Part shown: piece by piece, positions 1 to 10,118 of the stretch
Position numbering within the stretch: position 1 is the first letter of the stretch
Layout of the letters: each line of letters begins with the position of its first letter
Assembly: GCA_009720755.1 (NCBI GenBank)
Contig: WNKV01000014.1
Location: forward strand, 45,001-109,000
DNA from: Rhodoplanes serenus
Lineage (GTDB): Bacteria > Pseudomonadota > Alphaproteobacteria > Rhizobiales > Xanthobacteraceae
Length of the DNA stretch: 64,000 nt
Direction: 5' to 3'
The notes under the pieces: generated by a model
Database searches by the model: none
Seen by the model: only the letters and a program-made list of their open reading frames with translations
Told to the model about the DNA's origin: nothing
Made by a program: the position numbers and the translations under genes

Positions 1-1058
1 CGATCGCCGCCCTGCTCGGCCCGCGCGGGCGCGACGCCCTGCGCGACGGCCAGAAGCTGCGCGTCCTGCTGTCGCCCGCACCCGGCGGCCGCAGCCAGCC
101 GGCCCGGGTGATGCTGATCGGCGAGACCGCCATCGAGGCGGTGGTCGCCCTGTCGGACCTCGGCAAGTATGTGGCCGTCGACGTCCAGAGCGCCATGACC
201 CAGCAGGTCAGCGAGCCGGACGACGAGGAGGACGACGGCACCGGCGTCCGCCTGTATCAGAGCCTCTACGATACCGCACTGCGAAACAACATTCCGCGCC
301 CCGTCATCGAGGATCTGATCCGCATCTACTCGTACGACGTCGATTTCCAGCGCCGGGCGCAGGCCGGGGACTCGTTCGAGGTGGTCTATGCGGGCGAGGA
401 CGACACCGCCGGGAAAGATACGGCGGGCCGTTCGGAAATCCTCTATGCCGGCCTGGTGGTCGGCGGCGAGACCAAGAAGTACTACCGCTTCCAAACATCC
501 GACGACGGCGTCGTCGACTACTACGACGAGACCGGCAAGAGCGCGAAGAAGTTCCTGGTCCGCAAGCCGGTCGCCACCGGCATCATGCGCTCGGGCTTCG
601 GCTCCCGCCACCACCCGATCCTCGGCTACACCAAGATGCACACCGGCGTGGACTGGTCGGCCCCGATGGGAACACCGATCTTCGCCTCCGGTCACGGCAC
701 CATCGAGAAGGTCGGCTGGGAATCCGGCTACGGCAAGTACATCCGCATCCGCCACGCCAACGGCTACGAGACCGCCTACGGCCACATGACCGCCTATGCG
801 CGCGGCATGGAGATCGGCACCCGGGTGCGGCAGGGCCAGGTGATCGGCTTCATCGGCTCCACCGGCCTCTCGACCGGCGCCCATCTGCACTACGAGATCC
901 TGGTCAACGGCCGCTTCGTCGACCCGATGCGGGTGCGCCTGCCGCGCGGCCGGGTGCTCGACGGCCCGACCCTCGTCGGCTTCGAGCGCGAGCGCGACCG
1001 GATCAACGGCATGATGGGTCAGACGCCTGCGCGTGTGGCGCAATCCAGCCGCTCGTGA
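1..1058 (+). CDS. M23-family metallopeptidase (5' end outside window)
   Basis: The frame is open to the left edge of the window, so the N-terminus is missing; about 351 residues are visible. The C-terminal half carries a lysostaphin-type M23 domain: the zinc site HTGVD (H-x-G-x-D) lies after SGFGSRHHPI, and the second motif is the H-L-H of STGAHLHYE. Such enzymes are periplasmic or outer-membrane endopeptidases that cut peptidoglycan cross-links. The preceding region (around 108-560) resembles the linker and beta domain that often sits before M23 in Rhizobiales proteins of this type. The gene ends with TGA at 1056. Family is clear; substrate bond and partner are unknown. Confidence 0.9.
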   Translation, partial: IAALLGPRGRDALRDGQKLRVLLSPAPGGRSQPARVMLIGETAIEAVVALSDLGKYVAVDVQSAMTQQVSEPDDEEDDGTGVRLYQSLYDTALRNNIPRPVIEDLIRIYSYDVDFQRRAQAGDSFEVVYAGEDDTAGKDTAGRSEILYAGLVVGGETKKYYRFQTSDDGVVDYYDETGKSAKKFLVRKPVATGIMRSGFGSRHHPILGYTKMHTGVDWSAPMGTPIFASGHGTIEKVGWESGYGKYIRIRHANGYETAYGHMTAYARGMEIGTRVRQGQVIGFIGSTGLSTGAHLHYEILVNGRFVDPMRVRLPRGRVLDGPTLVGFERERDRINGMMGQTPARVAQSSRS

Positions 1059-1080
1059 CTTCTCCGTAAATTATCGGACG

Positions 1081-1268
1081 CCGCCCCACCCGAAACGTGA
1101 TCATGCTCGCGCGCTCTACCACCATAGGGTGGAGCGTTCCGAGCCCGTGCCGGGCTGCCCCCGTCCCCGGGCCTGCGAACCGCGTGTGTATCGCGGTGCA
1201 CTCCTCGCGATAGACACGCGATTTCACTTCGCTTCGTCCATCGCCGCCCAACCGTAAGGGGGGAGACC
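1081..1268 (+). promoter_or_regulatory. Structured 5' leader of the NCS2 permease, candidate riboswitch
   Basis: Three consecutive hairpins lie between the M23 stop and the permease start. The first has a 9-bp stem (1112-1120 with 1128-1136, one U-G pair, 7-nt loop). The second is 1142-1147 with 1151-1156. The third is long: 1181-1195 pairs with 1206-1220, 15 positions with a single central G-G mismatch and a 10-nt loop. A strong Shine-Dalgarno run (AAGGGGGGAG) and a TTG start follow. A structured leader in front of a purine permease suggests riboswitch or attenuation control. A xanthine-type (NMT1) riboswitch is possible, but I cannot match its consensus from memory. Confidence 0.5.
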
Positions 1269-2666
1269 TTGCAGCGCGCCTTCGATCCCGTCGACGAAGT
1301 CCTTCCGGCACCTCGTCTCGTCACCCTCGGCCTCCAGCATGTCCTCGTGATGTATGCCGGCGCCGTTGCGGTGCCGCTCATCATCGGCCGCGCCCTCAAG
1401 CTGCCGCCCGAGGACGTCGCCTTTCTGATCAGCGCCGACCTGTTCGCCTGCGGCATTGTCACGCTGGTGCAGTGCGTCGGCTTCCCCGGCGTCGGCATCC
1501 GGCTGCCCGTCATGATGGGCGTCACCTTCGCGGCGGTCGGCCCGATGCTGTCGATGGCCGCCTCGCCCGATATCGGCCTGCTCGGCATCTACGGCTCGGT
1601 CATCGCGGCTGGCGTGTTCGGCATCATCGTGGCGCCGTTCATCAGCCGGCTGTTGCCGTTGTTTCCGCCCGTGGTGACCGGCTGCATCATCCTGATCATC
1701 GGCATCTCGCTGATGCGCGTCGGCATCAACTGGGCCGGTGGCGGGCTGCCCACCATCACCAAGGTGGTCGATGGCGTGCCCGGGGCGTTCCCGAACCCGA
1801 ACTACGCCCAGATGGAGGGTCTCGCCATCGCCCTCTTCGTGCTGCTGATCGTGCTCGCGCTGGTGCGCTGGGGCAAGGGCTTCGTCTCCAACATCGCGGT
1901 CCTGCTCGGCATCGTGGCGGGCTCGGGGCTGGCCGCCTTCCTCGGCAAGATGCACTTCGCCAAGGTGGCCTCGGCCCCGTGGTTCGACCTGGTGCTGCCG
2001 TTCCACTTCGGCATACCGCAGTTCCACATCGTCCCGATCGTCACGATGTGCATCGTGATGATCGTGGTGATGATCGAGTCGCTCGGCATGTTCCTGGCGC
2101 TCGGCGAGATGACCGGCCGCAAGGTCGACCAGAAGGCGATCGCCCGCGGCCTGCGCGCCGACGGCGTCGGCACGCTGGTGGGCGGCATCTTCAACACCTT
2201 CCCGTACACCTCGTTCTCGCAGAATGTCGGCCTGGTCGGCGTCACCGGCGTGCGGTCGCGCTGGGTCACGGCGGCGGGCGGCGTCATCCTGCTGCTGCTC
2301 GGCCTCGCCCCCAAGATGTCGGCGCTGGTCGAGGCGGTGCCGCAGGTGGTGCTGGGCGGCGCCGGCATCGTGATGTTCGGCATGGTGGCAGCCACCGGCA
2401 TCCGCATCCTCGGCGGCGTCGACTTCAAGACCAACCGCTTCAATCCGTTCATCGTCGCGCTGGCGGTCGGCTTCGGCATGATCCCGCTGGTGGCGCCGAA
2501 CTTCTTCAAGGTGCTGCCGCACGCCCTGCATCCGCTGCTCGAGTCCGGCATCCTGCTCACCGCCATCGTGTCGGTGATCCTGAACGCCTTCTTCAACGGC
2601 ATCGGCTCGGCCGAGAAGGCGGAGCATGACGCAGCCGACACGGCAGCCGCCGCCGAGCACGTCTGA
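1269..2666 (+). CDS. NCS2 family purine (xanthine/urate-type) permease
   Basis: 465-residue inner-membrane protein with about 14 hydrophobic segments, the normal size and topology of the nucleobase-ascorbate transporter (NCS2) family. The signature segment reads QNVGLVGVTGVRSR. In this family a motif starting with Gln and ending T-G is typical of xanthine/uric acid carriers, while uracil carriers such as UraA have E-N-x-G and end T-R, so a purine substrate is favoured. Translation starts at TTG 1269, supported by the purine-rich SD immediately upstream. It has its own structured leader and ends before a bidirectional terminator shared with clpB. Confidence 0.88.
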   Translation: MQRAFDPVDEVLPAPRLVTLGLQHVLVMYAGAVAVPLIIGRALKLPPEDVAFLISADLFACGIVTLVQCVGFPGVGIRLPVMMGVTFAAVGPMLSMAASPDIGLLGIYGSVIAAGVFGIIVAPFISRLLPLFPPVVTGCIILIIGISLMRVGINWAGGGLPTITKVVDGVPGAFPNPNYAQMEGLAIALFVLLIVLALVRWGKGFVSNIAVLLGIVAGSGLAAFLGKMHFAKVASAPWFDLVLPFHFGIPQFHIVPIVTMCIVMIVVMIESLGMFLALGEMTGRKVDQKAIARGLRADGVGTLVGGIFNTFPYTSFSQNVGLVGVTGVRSRWVTAAGGVILLLLGLAPKMSALVEAVPQVVLGGAGIVMFGMVAATGIRILGGVDFKTNRFNPFIVALAVGFGMIPLVAPNFFKVLPHALHPLLESGILLTAIVSVILNAFFNGIGSAEKAEHDAADTAAAAEHV

Positions 2667-2715
2667 TCGCCTCCCGGGCGCCGCACCGCGGCGCCGCGGG
2701 AGCCACCACGAAAAA

Positions 2716-2744
2716 CGGCCGGCCGAGGCATCCTCGGCCGGCCG
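2716..2744. terminator. Bidirectional intrinsic terminator between permease and clpB
   Basis: Perfect 13-bp stem (2716-2728 with 2732-2744) around a 3-nt loop. It is flanked by AAAAA on the left, which is a U-run for minus-strand transcripts, and by TTT on the right. It separates the two convergent genes and can serve both. Confidence 0.85.
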
Positions 2745-2819
2745 TTTCGTTGTCGCAACCGATGCTGAAGCTCGACATCGGCGCCACGGGCGGACGGCGC
2801 GACACGGCGCCGCCGCCGC

Positions 2820-5417
<2,598 letters not shown>

Positions 5418-5470
5418 CACTCGTCTCCCTCGGCCTGGCCGCCCGCCCCGCAGGCACGCGGCGGCCATCG

Positions 5471-5560
5471 TCACAGGGGCGCGCGGGGCGCGCCGTTGCC
5501 TCACAGGGGCGCGCTCGGCGCACCAGTGCATATCCACCGGCGCGCTGGGGGCGCCGTTGT
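5471..5560. repeat. Three degenerate 30-bp tandem repeats upstream of clpB
   Basis: Units at 5471-5500, 5501-5530 and 5531-5560. The first two share TCACAGGGGCGCGC exactly. The first and third share GCGCCGTTG near their ends. All contain a GC-rich dyad of the form GGCGCGC...GGCGC. They lie in the 344-bp gap between clpB and the divergent oxidoreductase, where no gene is visible. Role unknown. Confidence 0.6.
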
Positions 5561-5761
5561 GTCAACCCGGCGCGGCCCGGAACGGCGCCACGCCTGTCGT
5601 CAGAAATGTGGGAATGCCGCGCCGCCCGCGGTAGGGGGAGGCGGGCCGCCCGGCGACGCTCAATTGAGAGGCCGGGCAGCCGTTCGCGGACGGCAATTGC
5701 CCCGCCGCCGTCCGGATGTTAGCGGACGCCGGCCGCCCCAGGGTGGCGACGGAGGGGCGGC

Positions 5762-6853
5762 ATGCTGGTTCTGGTGGTCGGCGCCGGGGTGGTGGGGCTC
5801 GCGGTGGCACGCGCGGCGGTGCTGTCGGGGCACGAGGTGATCGTCGCCGAAGCGGCCGGCGCCATCGGCACCGGCACCTCGTCGCGCAACAGCGAGGTGA
5901 TTCACGCCGGCATCTATTACCCGCCGGGATCGCTGCGGGCGCGCCACTGCGTGCGTGGCCGGCGGATGCTGTACGCCTATGCCGAGAGCCATGGAGTACC
6001 GCACCGCAAATGCGGCAAGCTGCTGGTCGCCAACCGCGACGCCGAGGTCACCAAGATCGAGGCGCTGGTCGCCCAGGCCCGGGTGAACGGCGTCGAGGGC
6101 ATGACGATGCTCGACGCCGCCGCGGCGAAGGGGCTGGAGCCGGCGCTCGCCTGCGTCGCTGCCGCGCTGTCGCCGGAGACCGGCATCGTCGACAGCCACC
6201 GGCTGATGCTGGCCCTCCAGGGCGACATCGAGGACGCCGGCGGCGCCGTCGCGTTCCACACCCCGATCGTCGGGCTCGCGCCCGGCCCGGAGGGCTGGAC
6301 GGTGCGCCATGGCGGCGCGGAGCCCGGCACCCTGACGGTCGACGCCGTGGTCAACGCCGCCGGCCTCGGCGCCCAGCGGCTCGCCGCCGCGACCGAGGAC
6401 TATCCGCCGGCCCGAGTGCCGCGGCTCGTCCTCGCCAAGGGCAACTACTTCCAGTATGCGGGCCGCCCGGTGTTCTCGCGGCTGATCTACCCGGCCCCGG
6501 TCGAAGGCGGGCTCGGCACCCACGTGACCCTCGACCTCGCCGGCCGCATGCGGTTCGGTCCCGACGTGGAATGGATCGAAACCGAGGGCTACGAGGTCGA
6601 CCCGCGCCGCGCCGATGCCTTCTATGCCAGCATCCGGACCTACTTCCCCGGCCTGCCGGACGGCTCGCTGATGCCCGACTACTGCGGCATTCGCCCCAAG
6701 CTCACCGGCCCCGGCGAGCCGGCCGCCGACTTCCTGATCGAGGGTCCGGCCGAGCACGGCCTGCCCGGCCTGGTTCACCTGTTCGGGATCGAGTCGCCCG
6801 GCCTCACCAGCGCGCTGTCGCTCGCCGAGGACATCCTGGCGCGGCTCCGGTGA
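5762..6853 (+). CDS. FAD-dependent oxidoreductase, L-2-hydroxyglutarate oxidase-like (DAO family)
   Basis: 363 residues. The N-terminus is a dinucleotide-binding fold, VVGAGVVGLAVARA, followed by the acidic end of beta-2 (VIVAEA). The motif TSSRNSEVIHAGIYYP is characteristic of the L-2-hydroxyglutarate oxidase/dehydrogenase branch of the DAO family. The C-terminal part (residues about 225-363) holds the substrate-binding sheet and a GIESPGLTSAL segment near the flavin. Likely role: oxidation of a 2-hydroxyacid to the 2-oxoacid with electrons passed to oxygen or quinone. SD GGAGGGG lies just upstream. Substrate is inferred from family only. Confidence 0.82.
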   Translation: MLVLVVGAGVVGLAVARAAVLSGHEVIVAEAAGAIGTGTSSRNSEVIHAGIYYPPGSLRARHCVRGRRMLYAYAESHGVPHRKCGKLLVANRDAEVTKIEALVAQARVNGVEGMTMLDAAAAKGLEPALACVAAALSPETGIVDSHRLMLALQGDIEDAGGAVAFHTPIVGLAPGPEGWTVRHGGAEPGTLTVDAVVNAAGLGAQRLAAATEDYPPARVPRLVLAKGNYFQYAGRPVFSRLIYPAPVEGGLGTHVTLDLAGRMRFGPDVEWIETEGYEVDPRRADAFYASIRTYFPGLPDGSLMPDYCGIRPKLTGPGEPAADFLIEGPAEHGLPGLVHLFGIESPGLTSALSLAEDILARLR

Positions 6854-6960
6854 GGCGTCGTTCCGCGCGCCACGCCCGGGACAGAGCCCGTCAGACGAGA
6901 TCCGGCTGATCCGGGTGCCGCGCCCCGGAATGACAGCGCACTGATCACCCGAAAACAGTA

Positions 6961-8298
6961 TCAGAAGTACCGCAGCCAGACGTAGACGTGGGCGATGGCG
7001 ATCGACACCAGCATCATCGGGAAGCCGTACAGCGTGTAGGTGACGAAGCGGAACGGCACGCCGTTGCGCTCGCCGAGCCCGGCCACGATCAGGTTGGCGG
7101 AGGCGCCGATCAGGCTGCCGTTGCCGCCGAGGCAGGCGCCGAGCGCCAGGCACCACCACAGCGGCAGGATGGCGTCCGGTCCGCCATAGGCGGGCGCCAT
7201 GCTCTTGATGAGCGGGATCATGGTGGCGACGAACGGGATGTTGTCGACGATCGCCGACAGCACCGCCGAGGCCCACAGGATGGCGTAGCCGGCGGTGGCC
7301 ATGTCGCCGCCGGTGGCATCGACCAGATCCTTGGCGAGCAGCGCCAGCAGGCCACCGACCTCGACTCCATGGACCACGATGAACAGGCCGACGAAGAAGA
7401 AGATGGTGATCCACTCGACATCGCCGAAGGTGCGGTGGACGTTCTCGGACTGCTTCTCGGCATGGTGCTGCCAGTTGTCGAGCAGCATCAGCACGGCGGC
7501 GCCGCCGATCGCGATGGTGGCCGGCTCGAGATGCAGCGGCCGCGCCAGCACGAAGCCGACGATGACGGCGCCGAGCACCGTCAGTGACTGGCGCAGCAGC
7601 ACCGGGTCCTCGATGGCGGCGCGCTCGTCCATGCCCATCACCAGCGCTTGGCGGGCCGGGGTGGTCTTCAGGCTGCGGCCCCACAGCAGGTGGATCATGC
7701 CGAGCTGCACCGCCATGATCACCACGATGATCGGCGCGAGGTGAATCAGGAAGGCGTTGAAGTCGAGGCCAGCGAGCGAGCCGATCAGGATGTTGGGTGG
7801 ATCGCCGATCAGGGTCGCGGTGCCGCCGATGTTGGAGGCGAACACCTCGGCGAACAGGTACGGATAGGGCGGCACGTCCAGCTCGCGCACGATCGCGATG
7901 GTCACCGGCACCACGAGCAGCACGGTCGTGACGTTGTCGAGGAAGGCCGACAGCACCGCGGTGGTGATCTGCAAGAGAAGCAGAATGCCGGCCGGGCTCG
8001 CCTTGGCACGCTTGGCGGCCCATACGGCGAGATACTGGAACATGCCCGAGCGGCGCGAGATCGACACCAGGATCATCATGCCCGTGAGGAGCCCGATGGT
8101 GTTCCAGTCGACGCCCTTCAGGGCCTCGTGCTGATCGAGCACGCCGACGAGGATCATCACGGCGGCGCCGATCAGCGCCACAATCGCCCGGTTCAGCTTG
8201 TCCCAGATGATCACCGCGTAGGTGAGCGCCAGCACCACGGTGGAGACCGCCATCGGATCGAGCCCGAACCAGACGTTCGGAACGAAGCCGTGATCCAT
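6961..8298 (-). CDS. ArsB/NhaD-type ion transporter (SLC13/P-protein-like)
   Basis: 445-residue membrane protein with about 11-12 hydrophobic helices in two similar halves. The segment SNIGGTATLIGDPPNILI is the conserved signature of the ion-transporter superfamily that includes NhaD, ArsB-like proteins and the human P protein, and a second copy-like motif (GACLGGNGSLIGASAN) occurs near the C-terminus. It probably exchanges an anion or Na+ for protons. Start ATG 8298 is chosen because GAGAGGGGGA lies 8 nt upstream, although the frame continues upstream. No arsenic or sodium genes adjoin it, so the substrate is open. Confidence 0.8.
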   Translation of the reverse strand: MDHGFVPNVWFGLDPMAVSTVVLALTYAVIIWDKLNRAIVALIGAAVMILVGVLDQHEALKGVDWNTIGLLTGMMILVSISRRSGMFQYLAVWAAKRAKASPAGILLLLQITTAVLSAFLDNVTTVLLVVPVTIAIVRELDVPPYPYLFAEVFASNIGGTATLIGDPPNILIGSLAGLDFNAFLIHLAPIIVVIMAVQLGMIHLLWGRSLKTTPARQALVMGMDERAAIEDPVLLRQSLTVLGAVIVGFVLARPLHLEPATIAIGGAAVLMLLDNWQHHAEKQSENVHRTFGDVEWITIFFFVGLFIVVHGVEVGGLLALLAKDLVDATGGDMATAGYAILWASAVLSAIVDNIPFVATMIPLIKSMAPAYGGPDAILPLWWCLALGACLGGNGSLIGASANLIVAGLGERNGVPFRFVTYTLYGFPMMLVSIAIAHVYVWLRYF

Positions 8299-8627
8299 TT
8301 GCCCATCCCCCTCTCGGCGACGCCGACCGCATCCTCGGGACCGGGTCGCGATGCCGGCCCCCGCGCCATGCGATGCCGCCGGCACGCTCCGAGACGGGTG
8401 GATTCAAGTCAAGCGAACAAGCCCTTACGCGAAGGCATCGACAGGGCAGCCATGCGGAAGGCGAGCGGCAGCCGGGTCTTGCGACCGCGACGCCGCCGCG
8501 CCGAGCGGATGTCCCGAGCTCGACAGGGCGGGGGAGCCCCGGTAAAGCCTCCGTAACCTCGCCGGCGCCATATTGCGCTGCATTTTAACGGCCGGGACCG
8601 CCGACCGGCGGGCACGGAGGGGCATCG
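8299..8627. other. Divergent intergenic region, no gene seen
   Basis: 329 bp between the outward-facing transporter and patatin genes. Apart from the two Shine-Dalgarno sites I see only a slightly AT-richer stretch at about 8568-8588 that could hold the patatin gene promoter. Confidence 0.5.
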
Positions 8628-10100
8628 ATGAGGTTGCGCGGCGGCGTCTGGACGGTCCTGCTCGGCGTCTGCCTGGCCGCGGCGGGCTGTGCCGGCATGC
8701 GCAACGTGCCCGCAAACCTGCCGACCGCTGCCCCCCTGGTGGGTGACGCCGAGGGCATCGGCGACTTCCTGGCCGACGACGACGTCATGCTGGGCCTCGC
8801 CTTCTCGGGCGGCGGCACGCGGGCGGCGGCGTTCTCGTTCGGCGTGCTCAAGCAGCTCGCCCGGATGCCGCTCCCCTACGAGGGGCGGCCGCTCACCATG
8901 ATCGACCGCGTCGACATCGTCACCGGCGTGTCGGGCGGCTCGGTCACCGCCGCCTATTTCGGCCTCCGCCGCCGGGCCGCTCTCGACGACTTCCGCGAAC
9001 GCTTCCTGGTGCGGGACGCCGAAGCGGCGCTCAACACCGCGGTGTCGTTCGGCAACATCGCCCGCGCCTTCGGCGGCGGCGTCAACGGCGACGTGCCGCT
9101 GCGCCGCTGGCTCGACGCCAATCTGTTCGGTGGCGCCACCTTCGGCAACCTGCTGGCCAACCAGCGTCCGCATGTGGTGATCAACGCGAGCGATCTCTAC
9201 AACCGCACGCCCTTCGTGTTCACGCCCGCCACCTTCGCGGCGCTGTGCAGCGACATTTCGAGCTATCCGCTCTCGGCCGCGGTGGCGGCGTCGGCCGCGG
9301 TGCCGCTCGCCTTCGCGCCGGTGGTGCTCGCGACCTATCCGGAAAGCTGCAAGACGCCGCTGCCGCCCTGGGTGGTGCGCGCCCGCGACGACCCCGAGGC
9401 GAGCCCGATGGTGAAGGCGGTGGCGCGCGGCCTGACCCGCTACCGCGACGGCGCGATGCGCTACGTCAAGCTGGTCGACGGCGGCGTCGTCGACAATTTC
9501 GGGCTGTCGAGCTTCACGGTGGTGCGCGAGGCGGCGCAGACGCCCTACGGCCCGTTGACGCCGGCGCACGGCGTCAAGCTGCGGCGCATCCTGTTCATCG
9601 TGGTCGATTCCGAGCAGGCCGTGGAAGGCGACTGGGTCAGCACGCTGGACGGGCCGAGCGGCGTCGAGCTGATCACCGCCTCCGCCAATGCGGCGCTCGC
9701 GTCGAGCGTGTGGTCGAGCTACAGCGCCTTCCAGCTCAGCCTGCGCAAGTGGCGCGACGACCTGGTGCGCTGGCGATGCAGCCTGTCGGCCGGCGAGGTG
9801 GCGCGCCTGCGCGGCTCGACGGCCGGCTGGAATTGCCGCGACGTCGAGGGCTTCATCGGCCGCGTCGCCTTCGATCAGCTCGAGCCGGAGCGCGCCGCGA
9901 TGCTGAACGCGGTACCGACCCGCTTCCGCCTGCCGCCCGAGCAGGTCGACGCGCTGATCGAGGCTGGCGGCGACGCCGTCGCCCGCCATCCGTCGGTGCG
10001 CGCCTTCCTCAAGAGCCTCGGCGCCCCGGCTCCGATCTCCCGCACCGTGGCGGCGGCCGAGCCGGTCACGCCGGCGACGCCGGTGCCGGCGGCACCGTAA
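8628..10100 (+). CDS. Patatin-like phospholipase lipoprotein
   Basis: 490 residues. A type II signal peptide ends in the lipobox LAAAGC (Cys about 21), so the mature protein is lipid-anchored. The patatin hydrolase core follows: the glycine-rich oxyanion segment FSGGGTRAA, the nucleophile elbow G-V-S-G-G, and the catalytic Asp in DGGVVDN. The fold gives a Ser-Asp dyad acting on phospholipid or lipid esters. The C-terminal 150 residues are family-variable and end in an Ala/Pro/Thr tail. SD GGAGGGG precedes the ATG. It converges with polA, leaving only 18 bp between the stops. Confidence 0.88.
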   Translation: MRLRGGVWTVLLGVCLAAAGCAGMRNVPANLPTAAPLVGDAEGIGDFLADDDVMLGLAFSGGGTRAAAFSFGVLKQLARMPLPYEGRPLTMIDRVDIVTGVSGGSVTAAYFGLRRRAALDDFRERFLVRDAEAALNTAVSFGNIARAFGGGVNGDVPLRRWLDANLFGGATFGNLLANQRPHVVINASDLYNRTPFVFTPATFAALCSDISSYPLSAAVAASAAVPLAFAPVVLATYPESCKTPLPPWVVRARDDPEASPMVKAVARGLTRYRDGAMRYVKLVDGGVVDNFGLSSFTVVREAAQTPYGPLTPAHGVKLRRILFIVVDSEQAVEGDWVSTLDGPSGVELITASANAALASSVWSSYSAFQLSLRKWRDDLVRWRCSLSAGEVARLRGSTAGWNCRDVEGFIGRVAFDQLEPERAAMLNAVPTRFRLPPEQVDALIEAGGDAVARHPSVRAFLKSLGAPAPISRTVAAAEPVTPATPVPAAP

Positions 10101-10118
10101 GCAGAGCGCGCCGCCGGC

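Noticed and set aside
1224-2660. 478-codon minus-strand frame opposite the NCS2 permease
   Set aside because: Asp/His/Gln-rich antisense shadow of a membrane protein gene.
5418-5761. Sigma-32 (CTTG-type) heat-shock promoter for clpB
   Set aside because: No pair of elements with acceptable spacing was found by eye on the minus strand.
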